A DNA stretch of 54,840 nucleotides from Acidobacteria bacterium Mor1 (GCA_001664505.1 CP011806.1:5146831-5201670); one strand, 5' to 3'; counted from the first letter of the stretch, positions 32,381-40,517 are shown. Numbers and translations are program-made. The notes: generated by a model from the letters alone, not told the origin.

Positions 32381-34261
32381 TCAGCCGTCGCTGTCGCTTC
32401 CGTCTCCCGAGCGCGGAGCTTCACCATCGGCCTTGGAACGTCCCCGCCGTCGACGGCCGCCCCGGGAGCGGCGCCGGCGGGGGCGCTCTCCACTCTCGTC
32501 GCCTTCTCGCCGGGAAGCGGACGCCTTATCCGGCTCCGGCGCAGGAAAACTGGTCTCGTCACTGTCGGGCACCGTGGGGAGAGCGGCAAAGAAGTAGCGG
32601 TCATCCCAGACCGGCGGCAGGTTTTCGGCCTCTTCGGCGGTCGGGCCGCCTCGGCGCCGGCCGCCGCCGCTGCGCCGGGGCTTGGTTCCGCCTCGAGCGC
32701 TCTTGCGGGCGTCGCCGTTCTCCCGGCTGCGTTCGCCGCCGCCGGATCGTCTCCGACGGCCGCCGCCCTCACCGCGACCCTCACCACGGCCCTTGTCCCG
32801 TTCTTGCCCCTTGCCCTCGTCTCGCGCACCGCGCTCGCGATCGCCGCTTCGGCCGCGTCCACGACCCCGGCCGCCACGCCGGCGTCCGCCGCGCCGCCGG
32901 CCACCCTCTTCGACCTGATCAGAGGCTTCCATCTCTTCGGGAGGCGGTGCGTCCTTGGCCCAGTCCTCCCAGGCCTCGAAGGAGCGGGTCAGTTCGCCGC
33001 CCCACATCTCGGCACAGGTCTCGAGGATCCACAGCGCATCGATGAGGCAGCTGCGACGCACCATCGACTTGCGGTTCTGGCGGCGCACACGCTCGGCCGG
33101 TGCCATGCGGTAGAGGGTCATCAGGGTCTGGCGGCAGTATTCCTGGTCACGCCGGGCGACCCGCAGCCGCAGGGCCAGCGGCCGCAGATACTGATCGGCC
33201 AGCTCCCGCACCTTGAGCCCCTTGGGCGGTTCCACGGTGCCGTCTTCACGCCAGCCGAAATGCCGGGCCAGCAGGGGCAGGAGCAGCACGGCGAAGATCG
33301 CGCCGGTCGGCGTCGGTTTGCCGTCGGCCAACCGGTTGTCGATCTCCTCGAGCAGACGGAACAGCATCATCCAGGCTTCGCGGTCGTCCTTGTAGGCCTC
33401 GGCGAACTCCGGGAGGATCACATCGAAGGCGCCGGTCTCCTGCAGCAACTCGAAGGAGCGCCGGGAGGCACCGCCCATGCAGAAGCGGTTGATCTCCTCG
33501 AGGATCCGCGGCGGCGCCGCCTTGGGCAGTTCGTTGATCGTCTGGATCAGCGCGTTGTAGGTCGCCGGCTCGATCTCGAAATCGAGGCGCGCGGCAAACT
33601 TGATCGCCCGCAGGATGCGGATCGGGTCCTCGCAGAAGCGGGTCGCCGGATCGCCGATGGCGCTGACCACCCTGCGTTTGAGGTCCCGCAGCCCGTCGGC
33701 GTGGTCGATCACCGTCTCGTTGTTCAGGTCGTAGAACAACTGGTTGACGGTGAAGTCCCGGCGCAGCGCGTCTTCCGCCGACGAGCCGAACACGTTGTCG
33801 TCCCGGATCAGCAGATCGTCGTCGCTGGCGGCGCCGTTGCCCCCCTCGTCGACCTCGTCGCTGTCCAGGGCGCGGAAGGTGGCGACCTCGATCACCTTGC
33901 GGTTGTGGAAGTAGATGTGGGCCAGGCGGAACCGCCGGCCGATGATCCGGCAGTTGCGGAACAACCGCTTGACCTGTCGCGGCGTCGCCGACGTGCCGAT
34001 GTCGTAGTCCTTGGGGGACCGGTCGAGCAGCAGATCCCGCACACAGCCGCCCACCAGGTAGGCGGTGTGGTCGAAGCGGGTCAAGCGCTTGATGATCTTG
34101 ACGGCGTCGGGATCGAGATCCGCCTCGGGGATCGGCCGGTGGACCACCTCCGGAGCACGCTCGACCCGGACCGAGCGCGCGTCTTTGGCGGCCTTCGGCT
34201 CCGGGGAGGCGGATGCGGCGGATTTTCTAGCGAACAGCTCCCTGATTCTTCTCAGCATCAT
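32381..34261 (-). CDS. pcnB: Poly(A) polymerase/CCA-adding-type nucleotidyltransferase (PcnB family) with long Arg/Gly-rich tail
   Basis: 626 residues. The class II nucleotidyltransferase head has YLVGGCVRDLLL (about 68-79) and the metal-binding KDYDIGTS (about 84-91). The following RIIGRRFRLAHIYFHNRKVIEVATFR and RRDFTVNQLFYD segments are typical of PcnB. The RNA-binding neck continues with DPIRILRAIKFAARLDFEI (about 216). The core ends near residue 440. From about 450 to 626 the protein is low-complexity, rich in Arg and Gly (GGRRRGGRRRGGRGRGRG), and interrupted by one conserved-looking island, LPPVWDDRYFFAALPTVPDS (about 543-562). E. coli PcnB has a short basic tail; this one is about 175 residues. 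Assignment as poly(A) polymerase or CCA enzyme cannot be separated by eye. Two Met codons (34261, 34258) are possible starts. Confidence 0.88.
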   Translation of the reverse strand: MMLRRIRELFARKSAASASPEPKAAKDARSVRVERAPEVVHRPIPEADLDPDAVKIIKRLTRFDHTAYLVGGCVRDLLLDRSPKDYDIGTSATPRQVKRLFRNCRIIGRRFRLAHIYFHNRKVIEVATFRALDSDEVDEGGNGAASDDDLLIRDDNVFGSSAEDALRRDFTVNQLFYDLNNETVIDHADGLRDLKRRVVSAIGDPATRFCEDPIRILRAIKFAARLDFEIEPATYNALIQTINELPKAAPPRILEEINRFCMGGASRRSFELLQETGAFDVILPEFAEAYKDDREAWMMLFRLLEEIDNRLADGKPTPTGAIFAVLLLPLLARHFGWREDGTVEPPKGLKVRELADQYLRPLALRLRVARRDQEYCRQTLMTLYRMAPAERVRRQNRKSMVRRSCLIDALWILETCAEMWGGELTRSFEAWEDWAKDAPPPEEMEASDQVEEGGRRRGGRRRGGRGRGRGRSGDRERGARDEGKGQERDKGRGEGRGEGGGRRRRSGGGERSRENGDARKSARGGTKPRRSGGGRRRGGPTAEEAENLPPVWDDRYFFAALPTVPDSDETSFPAPEPDKASASRREGDESGERPRRRRSRGGRRRRGRSKADGEAPRSGDGSDSDG

Positions 34262-34331
34262 CCATCGTCGGTGCTGCCCTTAGCCCTGTCCGCGACGTTC
34301 GCCGGAAGTCCGTTCCCTGTGCCGCCATAGT

Positions 34332-35897
34332 CTACTCCGGTTTCCTGCGGAATAGACGCCGGAGTGGGTCGATCTCGACGCGTTTCGGCTCGAAGGGCAG
34401 GAAGTACACCAGGGTGGCCTGCCGCTCGTCCAGCGAGATCACCTCCCGGTGCTGCTGCTCGAGTCCGTGAAACACGACATCGACGGGGACCTGGTAAGGC
34501 TGTCCACGTTGGGACAACGTCAGGTCGATCCGCCACTCTCCGCGCGGGGTTTGCAGGGTGCGAAGGACGCTCTCGATCTCGAGAGCCCCTCGGCGTTCGA
34601 ACCAATCTGCGAATGCTCTCTCTAACGACATCCCTGCGCGCTGCTCGAAGACCCCCTGCAACCCCTGTAGAGACAGGGGCGGGCTAATGGGCATCCTGAA
34701 AAGGTCCTGCACGGCACGGAAGAATTTCCGGTCGCCGACGGTCAGACGGATCATGTCCGGAGCGGCGGATCCTTTGCCTCGCAGAACGGGTTCAGGGGTC
34801 TCCTCGTCGGCGCGCGCCAACGGGACGTCGTTACCAGGGGACATCGCGAGGTACGCGGCGCGTAGCCGTCCGATGTCCGTGCCGACCGGTTTCGCCCGGT
34901 CGCGTGCGTAAACCGCGGCTTGCCATGCCGCGAAGGAGCGCATCCAGGGACCATCCCCGGCAATGCGCTGGCCGAACCACTGGCCGGCCAGCAGGTCGGC
35001 GGCGTCCTGGGGGCCGTCGAGGGGGAATCGATCGGACTCGACCACCATGCCCCCGGCCTCGATGCGGCTTTCCAGTCCCGGTAGGAGCACCAGGTTGAAG
35101 CCGTCGAAGGGGTAGGGGGATAGCGAGCCGGCCATCCAGGACATCGGATCGGCGAGGTGGCGGCAGATCTCATCTGCCCGCTCGCCGAGATCAGGGCCCA
35201 CGATCCGGGCCTGCTCCCGCACCACACGGCAGGAGGTCAGCTGCAGATCGGGGCCGGCGACCAGTGCCAGACCGCGGACCGGCTTCCGGGACCGGAAGCG
35301 GAAAGCGCCGTCGGGCGTCTCCGCCACCGGGGCGCCCGGCGCCACGGCGACCCAGCCCTCGGGGACCTTGACCCGGACATCACTCACGGCCCAGGTCGGC
35401 CCCAGGGTGGGGTACCAGTGATCGTCGGGAGAGAGCACCACCCCCTGGTCGCTGACCAGGGGCTTCGATCCCCGCCGAGGGCGGCCGCTCAGGGTCAGCG
35501 AGACCTTGCGGCGGCCGGAAATCGGCGGATCGAGCTGCAGGACGACCTCCTGGCCGGCCTTGCGATGCTCCACGGAACCCTGGGAGGTCCAGGACCGTTC
35601 CACGGTGAGGTTGGGGTCGATGCGGAGGCGTAGTTCCCGCGTTTCGGCCGATTCGACCACCAGGTCGACCTGTTCGCGAATTGAGCCGCGGGCCGGGTCG
35701 AACTCGAAGTCGATCTCGATGGACGCGATACGGGGGTCCATCTCGACGGTCCCGAGGGCGTCGAGCTTGGCCCGTTCAGCCGGAGATTCCCCGGCAACGG
35801 AGGCGAGATCACTCGAGAATGCAGGAGAACTGAGTTGAAGAATCACCCAGAGCCATGCAAGACCCAGTGCGGCGCGGCGGGAGTTGCTGGTCCGCAT
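34332..35897 (-). CDS. Exported M1 aminopeptidase-like protein without catalytic residues
   Basis: 521 residues from the ATG at 35897, where a signal peptide starts (RRAALGLAWLWVILQLSSPAFS). The longer frame upstream is not supported. Residues about 30-200 form the N-terminal beta domain (DFEFDPARGSIREQVDLVVESAET). Residues about 240-460 are M1-like, but the GAMEN substrate motif reads GGMVVES (about 287) and the zinc motif HExxHQWFG reads LLAGQWFGQ (about 302), so both histidines and the Glu are lost. It is probably a binding or scaffold protein. A fibronectin-like tail (IESVLRTLQTPRGEWRIDL ... QPYQVPVDVVF) follows, as in M1 family members with carrier domains. A 142-base divergent region separates it from 36040. 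Confidence 0.7.
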   Translation of the reverse strand: MRTSNSRRAALGLAWLWVILQLSSPAFSSDLASVAGESPAERAKLDALGTVEMDPRIASIEIDFEFDPARGSIREQVDLVVESAETRELRLRIDPNLTVERSWTSQGSVEHRKAGQEVVLQLDPPISGRRKVSLTLSGRPRRGSKPLVSDQGVVLSPDDHWYPTLGPTWAVSDVRVKVPEGWVAVAPGAPVAETPDGAFRFRSRKPVRGLALVAGPDLQLTSCRVVREQARIVGPDLGERADEICRHLADPMSWMAGSLSPYPFDGFNLVLLPGLESRIEAGGMVVESDRFPLDGPQDAADLLAGQWFGQRIAGDGPWMRSFAAWQAAVYARDRAKPVGTDIGRLRAAYLAMSPGNDVPLARADEETPEPVLRGKGSAAPDMIRLTVGDRKFFRAVQDLFRMPISPPLSLQGLQGVFEQRAGMSLERAFADWFERRGALEIESVLRTLQTPRGEWRIDLTLSQRGQPYQVPVDVVFHGLEQQHREVISLDERQATLVYFLPFEPKRVEIDPLRRLFRRKPE

Positions 35898-35960
35898 GTG
35901 GGGAAAATACTCGACGAAAGGGCCCCCGTCCACCGACGGTGCGGGGCGGGGCCGGCCTCC

Positions 35961-35989
35961 TTGCCGCTCTCCGGAGCGTTGGGTATTCT
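35961..35989 (+). promoter_or_regulatory. Candidate sigma-70-type promoter
   Basis: TTGCCG (35961-35966), a 17-base spacer and TATTCT (35984-35989) give eight of twelve consensus positions. The expected start near 35996 lies about five bases before the hairpin at 36001-36020. Confidence 0.5.
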
Positions 35990-36000
35990 GGGCCGGCGTC

Positions 36001-36020
36001 CGCTCCCGGGAACGGGAGCG
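36001..36020. other. 5'-leader hairpin with GNRA loop
   Basis: Perfect 8-bp arms CGCTCCCG and CGGGAGCG close a GGAA tetraloop of the stable GNRA type. The hairpin would sit at the 5' end of the message for the gene at 36040, ten bases before its GGAG ribosome-binding site. A message-stabilising or regulatory role is possible. Confidence 0.45.
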
Positions 36021-36039
36021 AACGTTTACGGAGTGAATA

Positions 36040-36264
36040 ATGACCCCGCACCAGGTTATGACTCTATTGAACTCGCTCAACGTCGGGCAACTGGACACCA
36101 TCGCCGGCAAGCTGGCGGAGGCGCGGTCCGCCTGCGTGGAGTTGGGACAATCGGAGCTCGCCGAGAGGCTGGAAGAGGCCCGGAGCGCGCTGGAAACCGC
36201 CGACATGAGGACCTATCGCAAGCGGGTCGAATCGGTGGTTTCGCGCCTGGGGCACCTTCGCTGA
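36040..36264 (+). CDS. Small all-helical protein of unknown function
   Basis: 74 residues with GGAG seven bases before the ATG. The sequence is two or three amphipathic helices (VMTLLNSLNVGQLDTIAGKL, ELGQSELAERLEEARSALE, YRKRVESVVSRLGHL) with no signal peptide. No family is recognised. It starts the plus-strand series running to 40517, is followed 37 bases later by the DUF4126 gene, and has its own promoter and leader hairpin. Length, codon use and a clear ribosome-binding site support a real gene. Confidence 0.65.
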   Translation: MTPHQVMTLLNSLNVGQLDTIAGKLAEARSACVELGQSELAERLEEARSALETADMRTYRKRVESVVSRLGHLR

Positions 36265-36301
36265 ACCTGCCGCCGGCCGCAGCTCCCCTGGAGGGAGTCT
36301 C

Positions 36302-36889
36302 ATGGAACTGAGCCTCGCACTGATTCCTCAGATAGCCCAGGGGCTGTCCCTGGCGGCGTGCGCCGGGATGCGCGCGTTCCTGCCGGTGCTGGTCGTCGGC
36401 ATCGCCGGGCGCCTGGACTGGATCCCGCTGACCTCGTACTTCGACTGGATGGCGTCGACTCCGGCGCTGACGATCTTCAGCGTGGCGGTGGTTGCCGAGC
36501 TTCTGGCCGACAAGTTTCCGGTGGTCGACAACCTGCTCGACGGGCTTCAGGTGTTCGTCAAGCCGGTGGCCGGCACGGTTTTGATGGCCTCGTCGTTGAC
36601 CGAGTTGCCCCCCGAGGTAACCGCGGTCATGGCGATCGTGATGGGCGGATCGGTGGCCGGGATGGTCCATCTGGGCAAGACCAAGACCCGCCTGATCTCG
36701 ACGGTGGCCACGGCGGGAATCGCCAACCCCTTCGTCTCGGCCGCCGAAGACGGCGTGTCCCTGGTCGGTTCGATCCTGGCGATCGTCTGGCCGATCCTGA
36801 TGTTCGTCGCGCTGCTCTTCGCGGGTAGCGGGTTCATCTACCTCTGGCGGTACAGGCGGGCGCGCCCCGGCGACACGGTCCAGCCGTGA
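36302..36889 (+). CDS. DUF4126-family integral membrane protein
   Basis: 195 residues preceded by GGAGGGAG. The DUF4126 pattern is clear: LIPQIAQGLSLAACAGMRAFLPVL at the N-terminus, then VAELLADKFPVVDNLLD (about 60-77) and a C-terminal hydrophobic region (SLVGSILAIVWPILMFVALLFA). About five membrane segments can be counted. The family is of unknown function. The stop overlaps the GTG of the next gene (GTGA), so the two are translationally coupled. Confidence 0.85.
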   Translation: MELSLALIPQIAQGLSLAACAGMRAFLPVLVVGIAGRLDWIPLTSYFDWMASTPALTIFSVAVVAELLADKFPVVDNLLDGLQVFVKPVAGTVLMASSLTELPPEVTAVMAIVMGGSVAGMVHLGKTKTRLISTVATAGIANPFVSAAEDGVSLVGSILAIVWPILMFVALLFAGSGFIYLWRYRRARPGDTVQP

Positions 36890-37551
36890 CCGGGGGGCAG
36901 CGAGGGGAAACCTCGCCCTGGATCGCCATCGCCGCGGCCCTGGTATTGATCGCCCTGGCCGCGATCCTGGGGTCTCTCTACATCTCGTCGGCCCGCGCGT
37001 CTCCCGTCGATTCGTTTCAGGTCGCGACACCGGATCAGCTCGGCGAGGTGCGGCGGATTCTCGGCCGTGACCGGCTTCCGCAGGGAGCCGAACCGCTGCT
37101 CGGCCCTTCGGAGGCCGAGTCCTGGAGAACGCTGCAGGTCACCTCCAAGGTGTTCGAGCGGGCGGGAGTCGTCGACGACGGCCGGGTGTTGGTGCTGAGC
37201 CGCCTGGGCCACGGCTTCGGCGGGAACATGACTGCCGACGTCCTGGCCCAGACCGGGCTGCGTCCCCAAAACCTCGAATACATCATGACCGACGCGGTTT
37301 CGCTGGACCTCGATCGGAAGTCCTCGGGGTCGATCAAGCCGGTCGAGTTCGGCCATCGAATCGCGGCGGTTCACCCGGGCACGATCGAGTTCGAGGGTCG
37401 CAGATTCCAGGGTGACGTCGCGATGGTGTACACCGCCTGCAAGGATGGGGGCGGGTTTCTTGCCGTGTACCATACCGGCGATTCGCTCGAGGCGGAGTCG
37501 GTCTTCGATCCGGTATTCGAGCTCGCCGCGCCCTGTCTGGCGCGCGGGTGA
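36886..37551 (+). CDS. Single-pass membrane-anchored protein of unknown function
   Basis: 221 residues from a GTG overlapping the DUF4126 stop (GTGA). One N-terminal membrane segment (about 12-33, IAIAAALVLIALAAILGSLYIS) is followed by a mixed alpha/beta domain with LGHGFGGNMTADVLAQ and VAMVYTACKDGGGFLAVYHTG. No family is recognised. The layout, an N-terminal anchor and one soluble domain ending in a Cys-containing C-terminus, resembles the protein encoded next at 37616, which suggests a shared origin or process, but I cannot align them by eye. Confidence 0.65.
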   Translation: MTGGQRGETSPWIAIAAALVLIALAAILGSLYISSARASPVDSFQVATPDQLGEVRRILGRDRLPQGAEPLLGPSEAESWRTLQVTSKVFERAGVVDDGRVLVLSRLGHGFGGNMTADVLAQTGLRPQNLEYIMTDAVSLDLDRKSSGSIKPVEFGHRIAAVHPGTIEFEGRRFQGDVAMVYTACKDGGGFLAVYHTGDSLEAESVFDPVFELAAPCLARG

Positions 37552-37615
37552 TCGTTTGAAACGAACGGTTTGAGTTCAGGGATGCTCCGGCCGTAGCCGG
37601 AAGCGGGGGGATGTC

Positions 37616-38413
37616 ATGGGCGAGAAGAAAGGGATGTCACCCTGGGCCTGGTTGGCGATGGGGTGCGGCTGTTTCGTGCTGGTGGCGGTGCTCGCCGTGG
37701 GTGCCTGCGGTTTCGGCATGGTCAGCATGGTGCGGGATCTGGAAGGCACGATGACCGACCCGGTCAAGCGCGCCGATGCCACCCGGAACCTGATGGGCTA
37801 CGAGTCGCTGCCCGATGGCTACGAGCCCGCCTTCGCCCTGGAATTCCCCTTCATCGGCGACGTGGCCATGTTGGCGGACGTTCCCTTCGAGGAGGACGCG
37901 ACGGTCGACCCGACGCGTCTGTTCGTCTTCTTCCGCCCCGGGTTGGTGTCCCGCCAGGACGACGACATCAAGGCGATCATCGAGGGGCGCTCGGATCCTT
38001 CGCGGCTTCTGGAGGCCTTCGATGTGAAGGTCCGGTCCCGGGAGACCATCGCGGAAGGGGATTTCGAGCTTCAGGACACGACCGTGCGGTACGTTGCCCA
38101 GCGTGGTGAGGCGCGTCACCAGGGGGGCAGCAGCGATGGGATCTACTCGTTGATCTTCGCCGAGTGCGGCGGCAAGCCGGCCATGGCTCTCTGGCTCGAG
38201 CCGGAAGTCTCGGCCGGGGCGCTGGCCGAAGGGGCTGCCGAGGCCGTGGCTGCAGAGGCCGCCGAGGCGGTCGGCGGCGCCGTCGCCGGCGAGGGGGCTT
38301 CCTCGGCTCCGGGCGGATCCGCGGACGGCGGAAAGCCCGACTACAGAGGCACCCCCGCCGACGAGAACGCGATCCGCGATTTTCTGGCCCACTTCCGCCT
38401 CTGCGGGGACTAG
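37616..38413 (+). CDS. Single-pass membrane-anchored protein with Ala/Glu-rich linker, unknown function
   Basis: 265 residues. A Gly/Cys-containing N-terminal membrane segment (about 8-33, WAWLAMGCGCFVLVAVLAVGA) is followed by a soluble domain (VKRADATRNLMGYESLPDGYEPAFALEFPF, LFVFFRPGL). A low-complexity linker rich in Ala, Glu and Gly (about 200-240, with tandem AEAVAAEAAEAV) precedes the C-terminal RDFLAHFRLCGD. No family is recognised. A 13-base palindrome, TCGTTTGAAACGA, lies at 37552-37564 directly after the preceding stop. Confidence 0.65.
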   Translation: MGEKKGMSPWAWLAMGCGCFVLVAVLAVGACGFGMVSMVRDLEGTMTDPVKRADATRNLMGYESLPDGYEPAFALEFPFIGDVAMLADVPFEEDATVDPTRLFVFFRPGLVSRQDDDIKAIIEGRSDPSRLLEAFDVKVRSRETIAEGDFELQDTTVRYVAQRGEARHQGGSSDGIYSLIFAECGGKPAMALWLEPEVSAGALAEGAAEAVAAEAAEAVGGAVAGEGASSAPGGSADGGKPDYRGTPADENAIRDFLAHFRLCGD

Positions 38414-38439
38414 GAGCCCAGAAAGATCGCGTGCCGGCG

Positions 38440-38457
38440 CCCGCCCGAGAGGGCGGG
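38440..38457 (+). terminator. Hairpin terminator candidate
   Basis: Perfect 7-bp arms CCCGCCC and GGGCGGG close a GAGA tetraloop 27 bases after the preceding stop. There is no T-tract. Confidence 0.55.
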
Positions 38458-38506
38458 AATGCAGGCCCTGGTCCGGGGGTTTACAATGTCCTCAGGAGAT
38501 AGGGAC

Positions 38507-39118
38507 ATGAAGCTCCACCGCGCACTACTTCCGGCGATTCTGCTTTCGGCCCTGGTCGGTATCCCCCATGCCGGCGTCGAACTGGTCCTCGAAGATGACA
38601 CCCTGCTCGTCGGAGACACCGTCGAACGCGACGAGGGCTACTACCTGCTGACCCTGGCTTCGGGCGAGGTGGTGACCCTGCCGGTCCCGCTGGTCCGGGA
38701 GGTGCGCCTGTTCGAGGGAGAACTGCGCGACGATGAGAGCACCACGGTCTCGCCGATTCGCGAGCCTGGATTCGTCACCGGAAAGGGAAGTGACGTCGGT
38801 CCCAACGCGGGTCCCGAATCTCTACCCAAGGTGGCCGATCAACTCGAGGTCTTCGGTGAACCGCCTGCGTGGCGGCCGGCGCCCACCGACCCGTTCTGGC
38901 TCCCGGACAGCGACTGGACCCTCGACCCGTCCCAGAACGACTTCAACCCGGTGCGCTGGTATCAGGCTCCGACCGATCCCGAGTGGATTCCCGGCGGCGA
39001 GTTCAACGAGCGCCCCGACGCCCTGAACTCGAGCCGCAGCCGCTGGCGCCGTTTCATCACGAACCCCTACTGGGTGCCGAGCAACGGCTTCAACAACCGC
39101 TTCAGCGTGTTCGACTAG
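38507..39118 (+). CDS. Exported protein with tandem DPxWxP repeats, unknown function
   Basis: 203 residues from ATG at 38507 (AGGAGA upstream); a TACAAT hexamer at 38482-38487 is a possible -10. The signal peptide is MKLHRALLPAILLSALVGIPHAG. A compact beta domain (about 22-70: LEDDTLLVGDTVERDEGYYLLTLASG) is followed by a disordered segment. The C-terminal 80 residues carry three degenerate repeats: PTDPFWLPDSDW, PTDPEWIPGGEF and ITNPYWVPSNGF, each with DP/NP-aromatic-Trp-hydrophobic-Pro. No family is known. The Trp/Pro pattern suggests a ligand- or partner-binding segment (inference). Confidence 0.7.
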   Translation: MKLHRALLPAILLSALVGIPHAGVELVLEDDTLLVGDTVERDEGYYLLTLASGEVVTLPVPLVREVRLFEGELRDDESTTVSPIREPGFVTGKGSDVGPNAGPESLPKVADQLEVFGEPPAWRPAPTDPFWLPDSDWTLDPSQNDFNPVRWYQAPTDPEWIPGGEFNERPDALNSSRSRWRRFITNPYWVPSNGFNNRFSVFD

Positions 39119-39161
39119 GTAGGCTCGACCCCTTCCAGGGCAGGCTCGTCCCCGGGTCGGT

Positions 39162-39167
39162 TATAGT
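39162..39167 (+). promoter_or_regulatory. Possible -10 hexamer of the SIR2-like/pYEATS gene
   Basis: TATAGT lies nine bases before the ATG, with no ribosome-binding site between them and no clear -35 element. A leaderless transcript is possible. Confidence 0.3.
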
Positions 39168-39176
39168 CGCCGCAAC

Positions 39177-40517
39177 ATGGCGATCCGATTGAGTTCCGGA
39201 GAATGGGAGGGCCGCGACGCGGTCCGCGAACTGGCCGACCTCCTGCGCCAAGCCGGAGGCCGGGGCGTTCACGCCCTCGTCGGCGCAGGAATCTCGGTGG
39301 GATGCGCCTCCTTGCCGACCTGGACGGAGCTGATCGAGGAGATCGACCCGCCGATGAAATCCGTCGGCGGGAAGGGCGCCCGGGTGCGGGACCCCCGGGT
39401 GCGGCAGGATCTCCCGTGGCTCGCCCACCTCGCGGAAAAGGCCTACCTGGCCGAGCAGAGAAAGCCGGAGCAGCAGCGGCAACCAAAGCCGGACGTTCGA
39501 GGGCTGCTGCGCCGGCGGTTTCATCTCGATGCTCTCCCGAAGTTGCTCAACGACGTTCTGCCGCGAGTGCTCGAACTGCCGTTCCAGCACATCCTGACGA
39601 CCAACTACGACAACCTGCTCGACCTCGCCCATGCCCGGTACCGTGCGGACCAACCCCACCGGGTGCTTCGTTGGGAGCGCTCGGAGGATCGTTCCCGCTT
39701 CGTCGGCTCCCTGGGACGTGACGACGCGGAACGCTACTACGTGCACCTCCATGGCCGGGCAGAGTGCCCGGAGCACTGCGTTCTGACCGAAGAGGACTAT
39801 CGCGAGCGATACGTCCGCCAGACGACGACATCCAGAAACCTCTACGCGATGTTCGCCACCCAGTCGGTGGTTTTTCTGGGGTTCTCCCTGGAGGACGTCG
39901 AACTCAGGGAGATCCTGCGGGAGGTTCAGACCACGGCTGGTGGAGCCGACACCCGGCACTACGCGATCCTGCCGCGGCCGAAAGAAGGGGAGGCGGGGTT
40001 GACCGCCTACTTCACCGGGAAGTACGGCGTATCACCGATCCTGTATCCCAACGACGACGAGAAGCACGCGGCGCTGCAGCCGCTGCTGGAAGACCTGTGC
40101 GAGCAGGTCCGCACCGACGCCGTCGAGGACGACTGGGCGCACGTGGAGGTGTCGCTCGACCCGAAGGTGCCCTCCGGCCAGCAGGATCCCAACAACGGCC
40201 GCTTCGGCGGCGCAGCGGTGCGCGAAGGGTTTCAGCTGGTCGTCGAGAACGTCATCAACTGGAAAGATACCTGGGCGTCGTTCGACGTGTGCGTGAAAGG
40301 GCCGGCCGGCACGTTTGACGCACCGGTCGCCATCTACCTGCATCCGACGTTTCCCGAGTCGGTCGTCCGCGTGCTGCCCCAGAACGGAGTCGCGCGGTTC
40401 AGTCTCCACGGCTGGGGAGCGTTCACCGTCGGGGCGGTGGTCAAGGAGCCGCGGCTCATGCTCGAGTTGGACCTGGCCAAGGACACCCGCTTCAATCAGG
40501 CTTTCCTCGAGCGCTAG
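39177..40517 (+). CDS. SIR2-like domain protein fused to a C-terminal pYEATS domain
   Basis: 446 residues. The N-terminal domain (about 1-300) has SIR2-family NAD-binding features: ALVGAGISVGCASLPTW (GAGxS near 36-40), ILTTNYDNLLD (about 140), VHLHGRAECPEHCVLTEEDY with the candidate catalytic His (about 192), and VVFLGFSLEDVELREIL (about 233). It belongs to the SIR2-like group found in bacterial effectors more than to protein deacetylases, since no zinc-binding cysteine pairs are seen. Residues about 318-446 fit the prokaryotic YEATS fold: WASFDVCVKGP, IYLHPTFP (about 386), HGWGAFTVGA (about 410) and LELDLA. Such beta-sandwich readers bind modified ligands or sense signals. The combination suggests an NAD-consuming, sensor-coupled protein, possibly for phage defence. 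The gene appears monocistronic. Confidence 0.85.
   Translation: MAIRLSSGEWEGRDAVRELADLLRQAGGRGVHALVGAGISVGCASLPTWTELIEEIDPPMKSVGGKGARVRDPRVRQDLPWLAHLAEKAYLAEQRKPEQQRQPKPDVRGLLRRRFHLDALPKLLNDVLPRVLELPFQHILTTNYDNLLDLAHARYRADQPHRVLRWERSEDRSRFVGSLGRDDAERYYVHLHGRAECPEHCVLTEEDYRERYVRQTTTSRNLYAMFATQSVVFLGFSLEDVELREILREVQTTAGGADTRHYAILPRPKEGEAGLTAYFTGKYGVSPILYPNDDEKHAALQPLLEDLCEQVRTDAVEDDWAHVEVSLDPKVPSGQQDPNNGRFGGAAVREGFQLVVENVINWKDTWASFDVCVKGPAGTFDAPVAIYLHPTFPESVVRVLPQNGVARFSLHGWGAFTVGAVVKEPRLMLELDLAKDTRFNQAFLER

Noticed and set aside
32400-32910. Frameshift at the C-terminus of the PcnB-family gene because of the Arg/Gly composition
   Set aside because: The frame is continuous to a stop at 32381, and the tail contains a non-repetitive island in the same frame, so it reads as a genuine disordered tail.
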